From Opitutus sp. (GTDB lineage Bacteria; Verrucomicrobiota; Verrucomicrobiae; Opitutales; Opitutaceae), in contig SIBR01000020.1 of the NCBI GenBank assembly GCA_009695065.1, positions 1-62,555 on the forward strand: 62,555 nucleotides of DNA, read 5' to 3'. A program made the position numbers and the translations under genes. The first letter of the stretch is position 1. Every line of letters begins with the position of its first letter. The notes below the pieces were generated by a model, which ran no database searches, was not told the origin of the DNA, and saw only the letters and a program-made list of their open reading frames with translations. Below, in pieces: positions 15,736-24,655 of the stretch.

Positions 15736-16665
15736 ATGAGCCCCCTCTCCCGCCGTTCGTTTTTCAAAACGTTCCTGCAATCCGGCCTCGCCGTCGCCGG
15801 ACTCGGCTTGCTCGAAAATGCCGCCCGCGCCATCGAACCGGTCAAACGCCCGGGCGGCGCGCGCTTCCGCACCAGCCTGGTGGCCTACTCGTTTCGCGAT
15901 CTCTTCCTGACCAAGGATCCGGCGAAGAAAATGGACCTGTTCAAGTACGTCGATTTCGCCGCGGCCCACGGCTTCGACGGTGTCGAGATCACGCAGTATT
16001 ATTTCCCAAAAGAGGTCACCGGCGAGTACCTCGCCAGCCTGCGCCGGCATTGTTTCCTGCGCGGCGTGGCGGTGAGCGGATCGGGCGTGGGCAATAATTT
16101 TGCGCTGCCGAAGGGCGAGAAACTCGACGAACAGATCCGTGACGTGAAACGCCGGGTCGATTATGCCCAAGTTCTGGGCGCGCCGTTCGTGCGCGTTTTC
16201 AGCGGCGGCGTGCGGAAGGGCGACCCCCTTTCCGAAAACGACGCGCGGGCCTCGGTGATCGCCGCCCTCGAGGAATGCGCGGACTACGCGGGCCAGAAGG
16301 GTATTTTTCTCGGACTCGAAAACGACGGCGGCCTGACGACGGACGTCGCCGGCACGCTGGCCATCATTCAGGGCGTGAAGAGCAAATGGCTCGGCTCGAA
16401 TCTCGACACCGGCAACTTCAGCGCCACCGACGATGTCTACGGCGACCTCGCGCAACTAGCGCCCTATGCGATCAACGTCCATTTCAAGTCGCAGGTGCGT
16501 CCCCGCGGCAAACCGCAGCCGATGGACATCCCGCGCATTTTGAAAATGCTGCAGGCCGTCAACTACCAGGGTTACCTCGGCCTCGAATTCGAGGCGACCG
16601 AGGATCCGCTGCAAGGCGTGCCTTCGCTTTTGAAAAACCTGCGCGGGGCGCTGCAAAACGCCTGA
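15736..16665 (+). CDS. Tat-exported sugar phosphate isomerase/epimerase-like protein
   Basis: The 309-residue protein begins SRRSFFKTFLQSGLAVAGLG, a Tat signal. The body is an AP-endonuclease-2/xylose-isomerase-like TIM barrel: RTSLVAYSFRD, HGFDGVEITQYYFPKE, GAPFVRVFSGG, IFLGLENDGG (metal Glu), NLDTGNF, INVHFKSQ (His) and GYLGLEFEATED (final Glu). Metal ligands are in the expected order. It probably isomerises or epimerises a keto-sugar, and its divergent Gfo/Idh partner may supply that substrate. It precedes a ceramidase-like gene by 40 bases. Confidence 0.85.
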   Translation: MSPLSRRSFFKTFLQSGLAVAGLGLLENAARAIEPVKRPGGARFRTSLVAYSFRDLFLTKDPAKKMDLFKYVDFAAAHGFDGVEITQYYFPKEVTGEYLASLRRHCFLRGVAVSGSGVGNNFALPKGEKLDEQIRDVKRRVDYAQVLGAPFVRVFSGGVRKGDPLSENDARASVIAALEECADYAGQKGIFLGLENDGGLTTDVAGTLAIIQGVKSKWLGSNLDTGNFSATDDVYGDLAQLAPYAINVHFKSQVRPRGKPQPMDIPRILKMLQAVNYQGYLGLEFEATEDPLQGVPSLLKNLRGALQNA

Positions 16666-16705
16666 GGCGCGCTCGAGTCGAACCACACCCGTCACGTTTA
16701 CTCTC

Positions 16706-18100
16706 ATGAAAAAAGCATCGGCGATGGAAATCTTACCGGCGGGATTCCGTCTCGGCCTTCGCCTCGTTCTCCTCGTCGGCTGCTTCGCCGGCCATCAGGC
16801 GCTGGCCGCGGCTGACGCGGGATGGAAGGCGGGAACGGGTCGGGTGAAGATCACGCCTGACAAGCCGCTGTGGATGACGGGCTATGGCTCGCGCAATCAC
16901 CCAGCCGAAGGCACGGCGCAGGACCTGTGGACAAAAGCGCTGGCGGTCTCCGATCCGGCCGGCAACCGCGGCGTGATCATCACGGCGGATCTCTGCATGG
17001 TCAGCCGCGAGATCACCGAGGAAGTGGCGGCGGAGCTGCAAAAGAAGCACGGGCTGCCGCGCAGCGGCGTGATGATCAACGTCTCCCACACGCACTGCGG
17101 ACCGTGGCTGGTCGGCGTGGCTTTGGGCTTCCGCAACCCGCCGGAGATCCGTCCCGCCGCGGAGGAATACACCCGCCAGTTGGTGGGCAAGATGGTGCGG
17201 GCGGCATCGCAGGCGCTGGAAAGCCTCGCGCCCGCCACGATCAGCTGGGGCGAGGACGAGGCGACATTCGCGGTCAACCGCCGCGAGAACCCGGAGCCGA
17301 AAGTGTCCGCATTGCGGGCGGCCGGCCAGCTCAAGGGGCCCGTCGATCATCGCGTGCCCGTGCTGGCCGTTCGCGGCATCGACGGCGAACTGCGGGGCCT
17401 GCTCATCTCCTATGCCTGTCACAACACCGTGCTCGATTTCTACCAGTGGCACGGCGACTACGCGGGTTCCGCTCAGGTCGAAATCGAAAAGCGCCACCCG
17501 CAGGCCACCGTGCTGTTCACCATCGGCTGCGGCGCTGACCAGAATCCCCTGCCCCGCCGTTCGACCGCGCTGGCCGACCAATACGGCCGCGAACTCGCCG
17601 ACGCCGCGGATCGCGCGCTGGCGAAACCCATGCAACGCGTCACGGGGATATTCAGTTCGGCGCTTGAGGACATCACGCTCACGTTTGCGCACAAGCCGAC
17701 CGAGGAGGAATTGCAGAAGGCCAGCGCCGCCAATCGCACCGCCTGGGCCTCCGCCGTGCGCGAGCAGATCCGCGCCAAGGGCGACGGCATCCTGAACTAC
17801 GCCTACCCCGTCCAGGCCTGGACGCTCGGCAATCTTTCGTGGCTCGCACTCGGCGGCGAGGTGGTCGTCGACTACAGCCTGCGCCTGAAAAAGGAAATCC
17901 CGGGCGGGCTCTGGGTCTTCGGTTATTCGAACGACGTCATGGACTACATTCCCAGCGAACGCGTGCTCAAGGAGGGCGGCTACGAGGGCGACACGGCGAA
18001 GTTCCCTTATGGCCGTCCGAGCCCCTGGTCGCCCGGTCTCGAAAACAAGATTGTTTCGAAAGCAGGCGAGCTGGTGGCGCGCACGCGGGCCGGCCGGTAA
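16706..18100 (+). CDS. Neutral/alkaline non-lysosomal ceramidase-like exported protein
   Basis: The 464-residue protein has a signal peptide (LGLRLVLLVGCFAGHQALAA). It then has the ceramidase N-terminal domain: GTGRVKITPD, MTGYGSR, VIITADLCMVS, and VSHTHCGP, whose HTH ligates zinc. Later blocks are YACHNTVLDFYQWHGDYAG (second metal His) and TIGCGADQNP. It lacks the long C-terminal domain of true ceramidases, as most bacterial relatives of this size do. An amide or lactone substrate on a polysaccharide or lipid is possible. It is probably cotranscribed with the isomerase and converges with the sialidase gene. Confidence 0.8.
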   Translation: MKKASAMEILPAGFRLGLRLVLLVGCFAGHQALAAADAGWKAGTGRVKITPDKPLWMTGYGSRNHPAEGTAQDLWTKALAVSDPAGNRGVIITADLCMVSREITEEVAAELQKKHGLPRSGVMINVSHTHCGPWLVGVALGFRNPPEIRPAAEEYTRQLVGKMVRAASQALESLAPATISWGEDEATFAVNRRENPEPKVSALRAAGQLKGPVDHRVPVLAVRGIDGELRGLLISYACHNTVLDFYQWHGDYAGSAQVEIEKRHPQATVLFTIGCGADQNPLPRRSTALADQYGRELADAADRALAKPMQRVTGIFSSALEDITLTFAHKPTEEELQKASAANRTAWASAVREQIRAKGDGILNYAYPVQAWTLGNLSWLALGGEVVVDYSLRLKKEIPGGLWVFGYSNDVMDYIPSERVLKEGGYEGDTAKFPYGRPSPWSPGLENKIVSKAGELVARTRAGR

Positions 18101-18118
18101 CCTCCGTCCGGATTTCGC

Positions 18119-19468
18119 TCACTCGAGCGGAATCCGGTAGAGGTAGGCGTCGGAGCTCCAGTCGGGCTCATCGCCCCGGGAGTTCTGGAACAGCCGGCTC
18201 AGGTTGAGGGCGATGCCGCCGGTCTCGCGGTCTTCCCGCGCGGAGAAATTCGAAAGCGACAACCACGCGCTGTCGTTCGGGCCGCGCGTGTCGACCACGC
18301 GCACGCTGGGTTTGAGCAGGAGACCGCTGCGGCGGTCCACTTCGCCGATGACGAAAGGATAACGCGGCCGGTTGCCGACTGGATTCTCCGGCGAAATGTT
18401 GCCCAGCCAGAAAATGCGACCGGACGAATGGGCCACGAGTTGGGAGCAGGCGCTGGGCGAGAAGAAGCTTTCGCCCCCGGCATACGTCCACGGCTTGGGC
18501 TCGCTCCAGGTGCGTCCGCCATCCGCCGACTGCGCGATCCAGCGGCGGCCGGGTAGCGCGGGCTTTTTGTCGTTGGAGCCGCGCAGCACGATGATCAGGC
18601 GGCCGTCGTCGAGTGGCGCGAGCGTCGGCTCGTCCATGCCGCGGGTTGAAAGCGCCGGGTCTACCTTGATCATCGAGGAGAGCTCCCACTCCAACCGTCC
18701 ATCGGAGCGCCAGCGGCCCCGCAGCACGGCCGCGTCCGAGTAGGTGTACCCTCCGCCGGGATTGTAGTACATACCGTCGGGGCCGAGCGGCGTAATCATG
18801 ACCGGCAACAGAATCGTGCCGTCGGCCAGCGCGAGGGGCACGGAGGCGATGTCACCCACCATCACGCAATTTTTTCCGGTGAACACGCTCGGCAGGGGAT
18901 GTGTCGCCGAATACTCCGGCCCGCGGTGGATGATCTGTTCGTCGACGCTCCACGTGTGTCCGCCGTCCCCGGACACGCTGTAGCCCACGATCCACCGGCG
19001 CATGCCCTCGAGCGGATCATCGTTGGGCAGCAACCCTTCAATGCGGAAGCGCACGAATCGGCCGGTGTGCGGATCGACCAACGCACTGCGGAGGGCGCGC
19101 CGGAATTTTCCCTCCGGGCGGACCTCGAGCGTGGGAATCTCGCTCTTCCCGGTCCACGTGCGCCCGTTGTCCGGCGAGTGGCGAAAATACGCGACGTCCA
19201 CGGTGTCGGACCGCGACATAAGCTGGTGCATCGAGATGAGTTCCAGCCCCTGGCGGCGCGTGTAGTAGCTGGCCGCGAGCACGGCCGTGCCCGGTTTGGG
19301 GGAACGCAGAAAGAGTTCGCGCCGGATGGTGCCCGGCGTCCGCGCCGATCCCGCCACGGCCACCCGCATCAGCGCCGGGCCCGCGGCCACCACGAGCCCC
19401 GCCCCGCGGAGAAACGAGCGCCGGTTCAACGCGGTCGGCGACGCAGATATTTTGGCGGAGCAGGCCAT
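18119..19468 (-). CDS. Tat-exported sialidase-fold protein
   Basis: The 449-residue protein has a Tat signal (NRRSFLRGAGLVVAAG). Three Asp-box motifs are visible: SPDNGRTW, SGDGGHTW and SADGGRTW, with arginines suited to the catalytic pocket (RRALRS, MDEPTLAPL, LRGSND). This indicates a six-bladed beta-propeller of the exo-alpha-sialidase group. Many such proteins in this phylum act on glycans other than sialic acids, so the substrate is left open. It lies downstream of nothing obvious on its strand except the amidohydrolase at 19505-20464, whose stop is 36 bases upstream of this start. Confidence 0.8.
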   Translation of the reverse strand: MACSAKISASPTALNRRSFLRGAGLVVAAGPALMRVAVAGSARTPGTIRRELFLRSPKPGTAVLAASYYTRRQGLELISMHQLMSRSDTVDVAYFRHSPDNGRTWTGKSEIPTLEVRPEGKFRRALRSALVDPHTGRFVRFRIEGLLPNDDPLEGMRRWIVGYSVSGDGGHTWSVDEQIIHRGPEYSATHPLPSVFTGKNCVMVGDIASVPLALADGTILLPVMITPLGPDGMYYNPGGGYTYSDAAVLRGRWRSDGRLEWELSSMIKVDPALSTRGMDEPTLAPLDDGRLIIVLRGSNDKKPALPGRRWIAQSADGGRTWSEPKPWTYAGGESFFSPSACSQLVAHSSGRIFWLGNISPENPVGNRPRYPFVIGEVDRRSGLLLKPSVRVVDTRGPNDSAWLSLSNFSAREDRETGGIALNLSRLFQNSRGDEPDWSSDAYLYRIPLE

Positions 19469-19504
19469 GGGAAGAACTTCACGTGTGTCCCGCCAGCCGG
19501 CCCC

Positions 19505-20464
19505 TCACGAGATCTTCAGCAGCTTATGCGCGTTGCCGTAGAGAAGCTTTCTCCGGATTTCGTCGCTGGCGCAGAACTGTTTCAGGAAACCGAGTTTCGC
19601 CGCGGCGTGGCACTGCGGACCCCTGCCCGTCCCGCAAAAACAATCCGAACCATACATCAGCTTGTCCTGATGCCGGGTGAGAAACTCCTTGGTGAAAGAC
19701 GGATCGCGCACGAGCGCGCCGTTCCCGGAACCGGCGGAGAGGTCACCGTAAAGATTCGGGTAGTCGGCGAGCCAGCGATCCGTCAACCCGCCGCGCCCCA
19801 CGGCGCCTTTCGGGTAAAGTCCTTCCGCCTCATTGTGGCCCTTGCTGACATTGGCCCAGAACGACTGCGCATGGCCGATGAATTTCACCGTGGGGAATTT
19901 TTCCAGCATGCGGTGAAAGCGGGCGTAGCCAACATTGTAGGCGCCCTCCTGAAAATGCATCAGCATCGGCACATCGTGCTCGCGCGCCACTTCCGCGATC
20001 CGCTGCAGGTTCGCCGAATCGCAGGCACCCTCGTCCTTGAGTTCGCCGATCCCGATCGCGCCCAGCTTGAGGTAGCGCTCGATCTCGCGCGGCGCGTTGG
20101 GTCGGAAAACATTTTCGTTCGCGAAGAAATGGAACCGGCCCGGATGACGCCGGGCGAAGGCGACCACATGCGCATTGCCGGAGGCCCCGGCCGCGAGACC
20201 GCCGGTCTCGCCCGCCGGCAGCAGCACCGTCGTCTTCACGCCGGTGTTTTGCTGATGCCCCAGGATCTCCTCGTCGGGCCGCCCGCGATGCGTGCAGTGC
20301 ACGTGGATGTCGATGGTGGGCAGGTCACCCGCCGCGTCCGCCGCACGAACGTGCAGCGCCAGCATGGCCGCGGCCGTGCCCGCAATGAACTCGCGCCGGC
20401 TGAAGGGCCGACGACCGCAGTCGCAGGCGGGCACGGACACGGACTCACAAGTGGGGATTTTCAT
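19505..20464 (-). CDS. Tat-exported amidohydrolase_2-type TIM-barrel hydrolase
   Basis: The ATG at 20464 gives a Tat signal (FSRREFIAGTAAAMLA). The barrel has DIHVHCTHRG (H-H metal motif), GELKDEGACDS, MLMHFQEGAY (His), FIGHAQSFWANVS (His) and MYGSDCFCGTG (the final Asp). These are the metal ligands of the amidohydrolase-related decarboxylase/lactonase group. It probably hydrolyses a lactone or decarboxylates an aromatic or uronate-like acid outside the cytoplasm. It is followed after 36 bases by the sialidase gene, so an operon is likely. Confidence 0.8.
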   Translation of the reverse strand: MKIPTCESVSVPACDCGRRPFSRREFIAGTAAAMLALHVRAADAAGDLPTIDIHVHCTHRGRPDEEILGHQQNTGVKTTVLLPAGETGGLAAGASGNAHVVAFARRHPGRFHFFANENVFRPNAPREIERYLKLGAIGIGELKDEGACDSANLQRIAEVAREHDVPMLMHFQEGAYNVGYARFHRMLEKFPTVKFIGHAQSFWANVSKGHNEAEGLYPKGAVGRGGLTDRWLADYPNLYGDLSAGSGNGALVRDPSFTKEFLTRHQDKLMYGSDCFCGTGRGPQCHAAAKLGFLKQFCASDEIRRKLLYGNAHKLLKIS

Positions 20465-20513
20465 AGCGCGAAGGATCAAGACCGGCGAGCGGAAGGGGAC
20501 CTCTCGCCGACGT

Positions 20514-20570
20514 TCACGGCTTCAGGCCTAGCCGGGTGGCTGCCCCGGTCAACGATTCGTCGGTCCGGGA
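20514..20570 (-). pseudogene. 3' stub of a second PVC-type cytochrome gene
   Basis: About 39 of 51 bases match the last codons of the cytochrome gene at 22011-24575 on the same strand. Both end in TD--LT--ATRLGLKP and a TGA in the same register. No further similarity is visible upstream in 20571-20782, which otherwise looks empty. It is the residue of a paralogue or of a past duplication flanking the MFS gene. The match is short, so chance convergence of a C-terminal tail cannot be fully excluded. Confidence 0.6.
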
Positions 20571-20782
20571 TCGTTCGGTGTCCGCCGTGCGCCGCGCATC
20601 GGCCAGACGGGTGGTGGATCGATTGGCGCTTGATCTTCATCGGTGTCTCTTCGTGAATCCATTGCCTTCCCCTCCGCTTTGATCGTGCGGGCCCGCCGCC
20701 GATCCCCTTCCCCACCCCCGGACAGAGTTCCGCGTACCCGTCCGGCTCCATCCTTCCGGACTCAAAAACGCTCCTGCCCCTC

Positions 20783-21994
20783 ATGCCTTCGTCCACGAAG
20801 CTCAAGCTGCTGGTTTTCATGTTCCTTCAGTACTACGTCTGGGGGTCGTGGTTCCCGAGCATGGGCACCTACCTGGCGCACACGCTGAAGTTCGGCGGCG
20901 CGCAGATCGGCGCCGCCTACGGCGCCTTCGCGATCGGCGCGATCATCTCGCCGTTTTTCGTCGGCATGATCGCAGACCGCTTCTTCGCGGCGGAGAAAGT
21001 GCTGGCCGTGCTTGGCGTGGCCGGCGGCGGCGCGCTGCTCGCCCTCGCGCACCTCGGGGAGTTCAATTCGTTCTACGCCGTCCTGATCGTCTACTGCGCG
21101 CTGTTTGTGCCAACGCTGGCCGTGGGCAATTCGCTCGCCATGCAGCACCTCGCCGATGTGAAGAGCGATTTTCCCCGAATCAAGATCGCCTCGGCGATCG
21201 GTTGGGTGGCGGCCAGCGTGACCGTGAGTGCGCTCAAGGCCGAGCAGTCCCCTATCCAGTTCTATCTGGCGGGCGCGGCCTCCGTCGCGTTCGGCGCCTA
21301 TGCGCTGGCACTGCCGCACACGCCGCCGAAGCCCGGCCGGTCCGGTTCGCGCCTCGGCCAGTTGCTCGGGCTCGATGCCCTCGGGCTTCTGCGCAAGCGC
21401 TCTTTCGCCCTGTTCGTGGCCTGCATGTTCCTGATCTCGATTCCGCTGAAGTGCTACCACGTGATGCTGTCCATTTATCTGACGGAACTGCAATGGACCA
21501 ACGTCGCCGGCAAGATGGCACTGGCCCAAGTCTCCGATGTCGTGGGTCTGTTCGTGATGCCCTTCATGCTCCGGCGCTGGGGTTACAAGCTGACGATCCT
21601 CGCCGGGATTCTCGCCTGGGTGGTGCGCTACGCCTTCCTCGCCCAGAGTCTCGATCTGCTCGCGTGGCAATCCGCGCTGGTTTACGCCGCCATCCTCCTC
21701 CACGGCATCTGCTACGATTTTCTTTTCATCGCCGGCCAGATGTACGTGAACGCCGAGGCCGACGACTCGAACCGCAGCGCCGCGCAAGGGCTGATCGCCT
21801 TCGTCCTGTGGGGCGTCGGCACGCTGGCGGGCACCCTGCTGGCGGGAAAACTCCTTGCCGCCAACCGCTACGCCGCGGCGATCGGCACACTCCACTACAA
21901 CTGGTATTGGAACTGGATGATCCCGGCGATCTTCGCCGCCGGGGTGATGATCGTCTTCGGCCTGCTCTTCCGCGAACCGGCCAAAAAAACCTGA
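20783..21994 (+). CDS. MFS transporter, nucleoside/H+ symporter type
   Basis: The 403-residue protein has about twelve hydrophobic segments. It begins LKLLVFMFLQYYVWGSWFPS, which matches the NupG-like start (F-Q---WG-W), followed by GAAYGAFAIGAIISPFFVGMIADR with the MFS D-R motif between helices 2 and 3. Helix 4 has VPTLAVGNSLAMQHL, also typical of the nucleoside transporter branch. It could import nucleosides or a related glycoside. It converges with the cytochrome gene, with only 16 bases between the stops. Confidence 0.8.
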   Translation: MPSSTKLKLLVFMFLQYYVWGSWFPSMGTYLAHTLKFGGAQIGAAYGAFAIGAIISPFFVGMIADRFFAAEKVLAVLGVAGGGALLALAHLGEFNSFYAVLIVYCALFVPTLAVGNSLAMQHLADVKSDFPRIKIASAIGWVAASVTVSALKAEQSPIQFYLAGAASVAFGAYALALPHTPPKPGRSGSRLGQLLGLDALGLLRKRSFALFVACMFLISIPLKCYHVMLSIYLTELQWTNVAGKMALAQVSDVVGLFVMPFMLRRWGYKLTILAGILAWVVRYAFLAQSLDLLAWQSALVYAAILLHGICYDFLFIAGQMYVNAEADDSNRSAAQGLIAFVLWGVGTLAGTLLAGKLLAANRYAAAIGTLHYNWYWNWMIPAIFAAGVMIVFGLLFREPAKKT

Positions 21995-22010
21995 CGCCCT
22001 CGCGCGGGCC

Positions 22011-24575
22011 TCAGGGCTTCAGGCCCAGACGGGTTGCTTCCGCGGTCAGGGCGTCGTCCGTCCAAAATCCGCTCTTCGTCCGCGTCTCGCTGCGCACCTT
22101 GCGGATCGTCTCGGGGAGCACGGCCGCGGCTTTGTTGCCCCAGGCGTTTCGCACGTAGGTGAGGATCGAGGCCATTTGGCGGTCTTCGAGCACATTGCCC
22201 CACGGCGGCATCAGCGAAATTTTCCCCTGCTTGCCGAGGAGCACGATGCGGGCGAGCAACTCGTCGGCTCCGAGGACCCACTTGGAACCCGCCAGTGGCA
22301 GGGCGGTGTCGGCCAGCCCGCGGCCATCGGCTTGGTGACACGGCGTGCAATTGACCGCGTAGAGTTTCTCTCCGGCGCGAAGCAACGCGCGCTCGGCCGC
22401 CGTCAGTTCGCCGCCGGCGCCGTTCCTGCCCGCCCACAAGAGATGGCGGTCCAACTGGCCCGCGAGCGTGACGACGCGCGGATCGGGCGACCGGGTGAAC
22501 TCCGCCGGAATCTCAACCCGGGCCGAGAGCCGCACCGGTTTGGTCATGCTGCCAAGCACGGCCTGCTGCTGCCACCCGGCGCGGTCGCGCGCCGCCGCCC
22601 AGCGCAGCAACTCCGTCACGCGCGAGGCGGAGCCTTCGCCAAACACGGCGGCAGCGAGCGCCTTGAAAACGTGGTCGTGCTCCGGCCGCGCCTCGGCCCA
22701 CGCTTTCTCGCCGCCCAGCCGCTGCAAAAATTCCAGTTCGCGCCCGGGCAGGCTGCTGATCGCCGCCGCGACGATATACGGCTGACTCGCGTATCGGGAA
22801 AGCAACTCGGCTAAAGCCGCCTCGGCTGCCGGCCCGCCCAACTCACCCAGCGAAACCGCCGCCTGCAGGCGGACGCTCGCGTCGAGGTCGCCCGCCGCCT
22901 TGATCACCGCGGCCGCAAGCGGATGACCATCCCGCTGGCGCAACCATGGCTCGGCGAGCCGCACACCCGCAGCACGGATCTTCGGATGCCGGTCGTTCAG
23001 CGCTCCGCTCATATCATCAGTGTTCAGCGCATTCAATCCCTCCAGCGTCCACAGCGCGTGCAAGCGGACGATTTCCCACTCTGCGGTCGCGGCCAGCCGG
23101 CGCAGCGCGGGCGCGGCGGACGTTTCGTGGCGCTCGACCAGCAACCGCTGGGCCGTGTCGCGCCACCAGCCGTTGCGATGGGAGAGCGTCGCCACGAGTC
23201 CCGCCGCGTCGAGGCGCGACAGCCGCGGCGCGGGGCCCGGCTTCATCGACTCATGCACCACCCGGTAAATCCGCCCGCGATCCAGCGGCAGCTGCAACCC
23301 GCGCTCGTAGATCTGCCGCTTGAGATACGTCGTGACGAAGGGGTGGGCCTCGAGGATTCCCCGATACATGTCGACGAAGTAGAGCGTGCCATCGGGCGCG
23401 GTGTTGAGATTCACGGGCCGGAATCGCTCGTCCGTGGACGCCAGGAACTCGGACTTCGTGTGGGGATTGGCCGCCACCAGCCGTCCATCCGGCATCTCGG
23501 TGAGCACGCTGCGGCGCACGAGATTGGCCGCCGGTTCGGCAATGAAATGGTTGCCGACGAGTTCGGCGGGCAGCCCGTCGCCACGGAAAATCGTCAGGCC
23601 CGCCGCCGCCGTGTAGTGAACCAGCGTACCATCCTTGCGCAGCCCGTCCTTCTGATATCCGCGATTCACGCCGGGCGTCGGCCGAGCGGGCCAGACTTCG
23701 AGTTGAGCCGGCGCGGCGATGATTTCGTGGACGCCGCCGGCACCGTCGATGTGCGGGTTGCGCAGCTGGTAGTCGACCGCGATCAGGTTCGCGCGCAACG
23801 GCCCGGAACTTCCGGCCATGTAGGTCCGGCCAAAATCATCCATGCCCAGGCCCCACTTGCCCAGTGCCGGCGCGGACGTCTTCGTCCATTTGCCGTCGAT
23901 CCGGCGGAAGAAGCCCGAATAAGTCGTGCTGTGCAGCCGGTTGTCCATCCCCCACATCAGGCCGCTGGGTGAGTTGGCCGGATTGCCCTCCTTCAGCCCG
24001 TAGTCGTCCGCGATCGAAACCTTTTCGTCGGCCCGGCCGTCGCCATTGGTGTCGCGCGTGAACCAGACATTCGGCGGCTCAGCGACCAGCACGCCATCCG
24101 ACAGGACTTTGATCGATCGTGGCAAAACCAGGCCGTCGAGATACACCGTGCTGCGATCCATTTTCCCGTCGCCGTTGGTGTCCTCCAAAATGGAAATCCG
24201 CCCGACGGGATTCAGCCGGTCACTGCCCTCCGGGTTGTTCTGGTAGCCGCGCATCTCGACGACCCAGATCCGTCCGTCCGGGTCGAAATCGATCGCCACC
24301 GGTGCGCTGATCAGCGGCTCGCTCGCGACCAGCTCCATCCGATAGCCGGGTGGCAGCCGGAAACTTTTCAACGCCTCTTCGGGCGACAAAACCGGCGTCG
24401 GCGGAATATCGTAGCCACGCGGTGGCGGCTGCTCCTCGCCCGGATTGTCGCCCGCACTCGGCCGGTCAAACGCCCCGGGCGGGATCGCAGCCCCGCTCGC
24501 CAGCCCGCCCGACCACACCAGTCCGCAGAGCAGATTGCCGAACAGCAGGCACCGGCGAACGTCCGATCGTTTCAT
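22011..24575 (-). CDS. PVC-type membrane-bound dehydrogenase/HEAT/cytochrome c protein
   Basis: The ATG at 24575 gives 854 residues with a signal peptide (CLLFGNLLCGLVWSGGLASGAA). Residues ~45-430 form the PVC dehydrogenase propeller (FRLPPGYRMELVASEPL, PVAIDFDPDGRIWVVEMRGY, PSGLMWGMDNRLH). Residues ~460-700 carry HEAT-like repeats. The C-terminal cytochrome c domain has the haem motif CTPCH and the distal Met in SLMPPWG. It probably oxidises a sugar and passes electrons to the respiratory chain. The family is expanded in Planctomycetota and Verrucomicrobiota. It is preceded by a pyrimidine-rich leader. Confidence 0.9.
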   Translation of the reverse strand: MKRSDVRRCLLFGNLLCGLVWSGGLASGAAIPPGAFDRPSAGDNPGEEQPPPRGYDIPPTPVLSPEEALKSFRLPPGYRMELVASEPLISAPVAIDFDPDGRIWVVEMRGYQNNPEGSDRLNPVGRISILEDTNGDGKMDRSTVYLDGLVLPRSIKVLSDGVLVAEPPNVWFTRDTNGDGRADEKVSIADDYGLKEGNPANSPSGLMWGMDNRLHSTTYSGFFRRIDGKWTKTSAPALGKWGLGMDDFGRTYMAGSSGPLRANLIAVDYQLRNPHIDGAGGVHEIIAAPAQLEVWPARPTPGVNRGYQKDGLRKDGTLVHYTAAAGLTIFRGDGLPAELVGNHFIAEPAANLVRRSVLTEMPDGRLVAANPHTKSEFLASTDERFRPVNLNTAPDGTLYFVDMYRGILEAHPFVTTYLKRQIYERGLQLPLDRGRIYRVVHESMKPGPAPRLSRLDAAGLVATLSHRNGWWRDTAQRLLVERHETSAAPALRRLAATAEWEIVRLHALWTLEGLNALNTDDMSGALNDRHPKIRAAGVRLAEPWLRQRDGHPLAAAVIKAAGDLDASVRLQAAVSLGELGGPAAEAALAELLSRYASQPYIVAAAISSLPGRELEFLQRLGGEKAWAEARPEHDHVFKALAAAVFGEGSASRVTELLRWAAARDRAGWQQQAVLGSMTKPVRLSARVEIPAEFTRSPDPRVVTLAGQLDRHLLWAGRNGAGGELTAAERALLRAGEKLYAVNCTPCHQADGRGLADTALPLAGSKWVLGADELLARIVLLGKQGKISLMPPWGNVLEDRQMASILTYVRNAWGNKAAAVLPETIRKVRSETRTKSGFWTDDALTAEATRLGLKP

Positions 24576-24655
24576 GGGAAAGGAGAGGGGGTTGATGGGC
24601 ATTGGGATTCGACTCCTCCACCGGCGTAATCCCCGGCCTGGACGCCCGGCCGGCG

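Noticed and set aside
20480..20782. 114-codon frame on the minus strand at 20476-20820
   Set aside because: It is Arg/Gly-rich and crosses the cytochrome tail in another frame; nothing supports coding.
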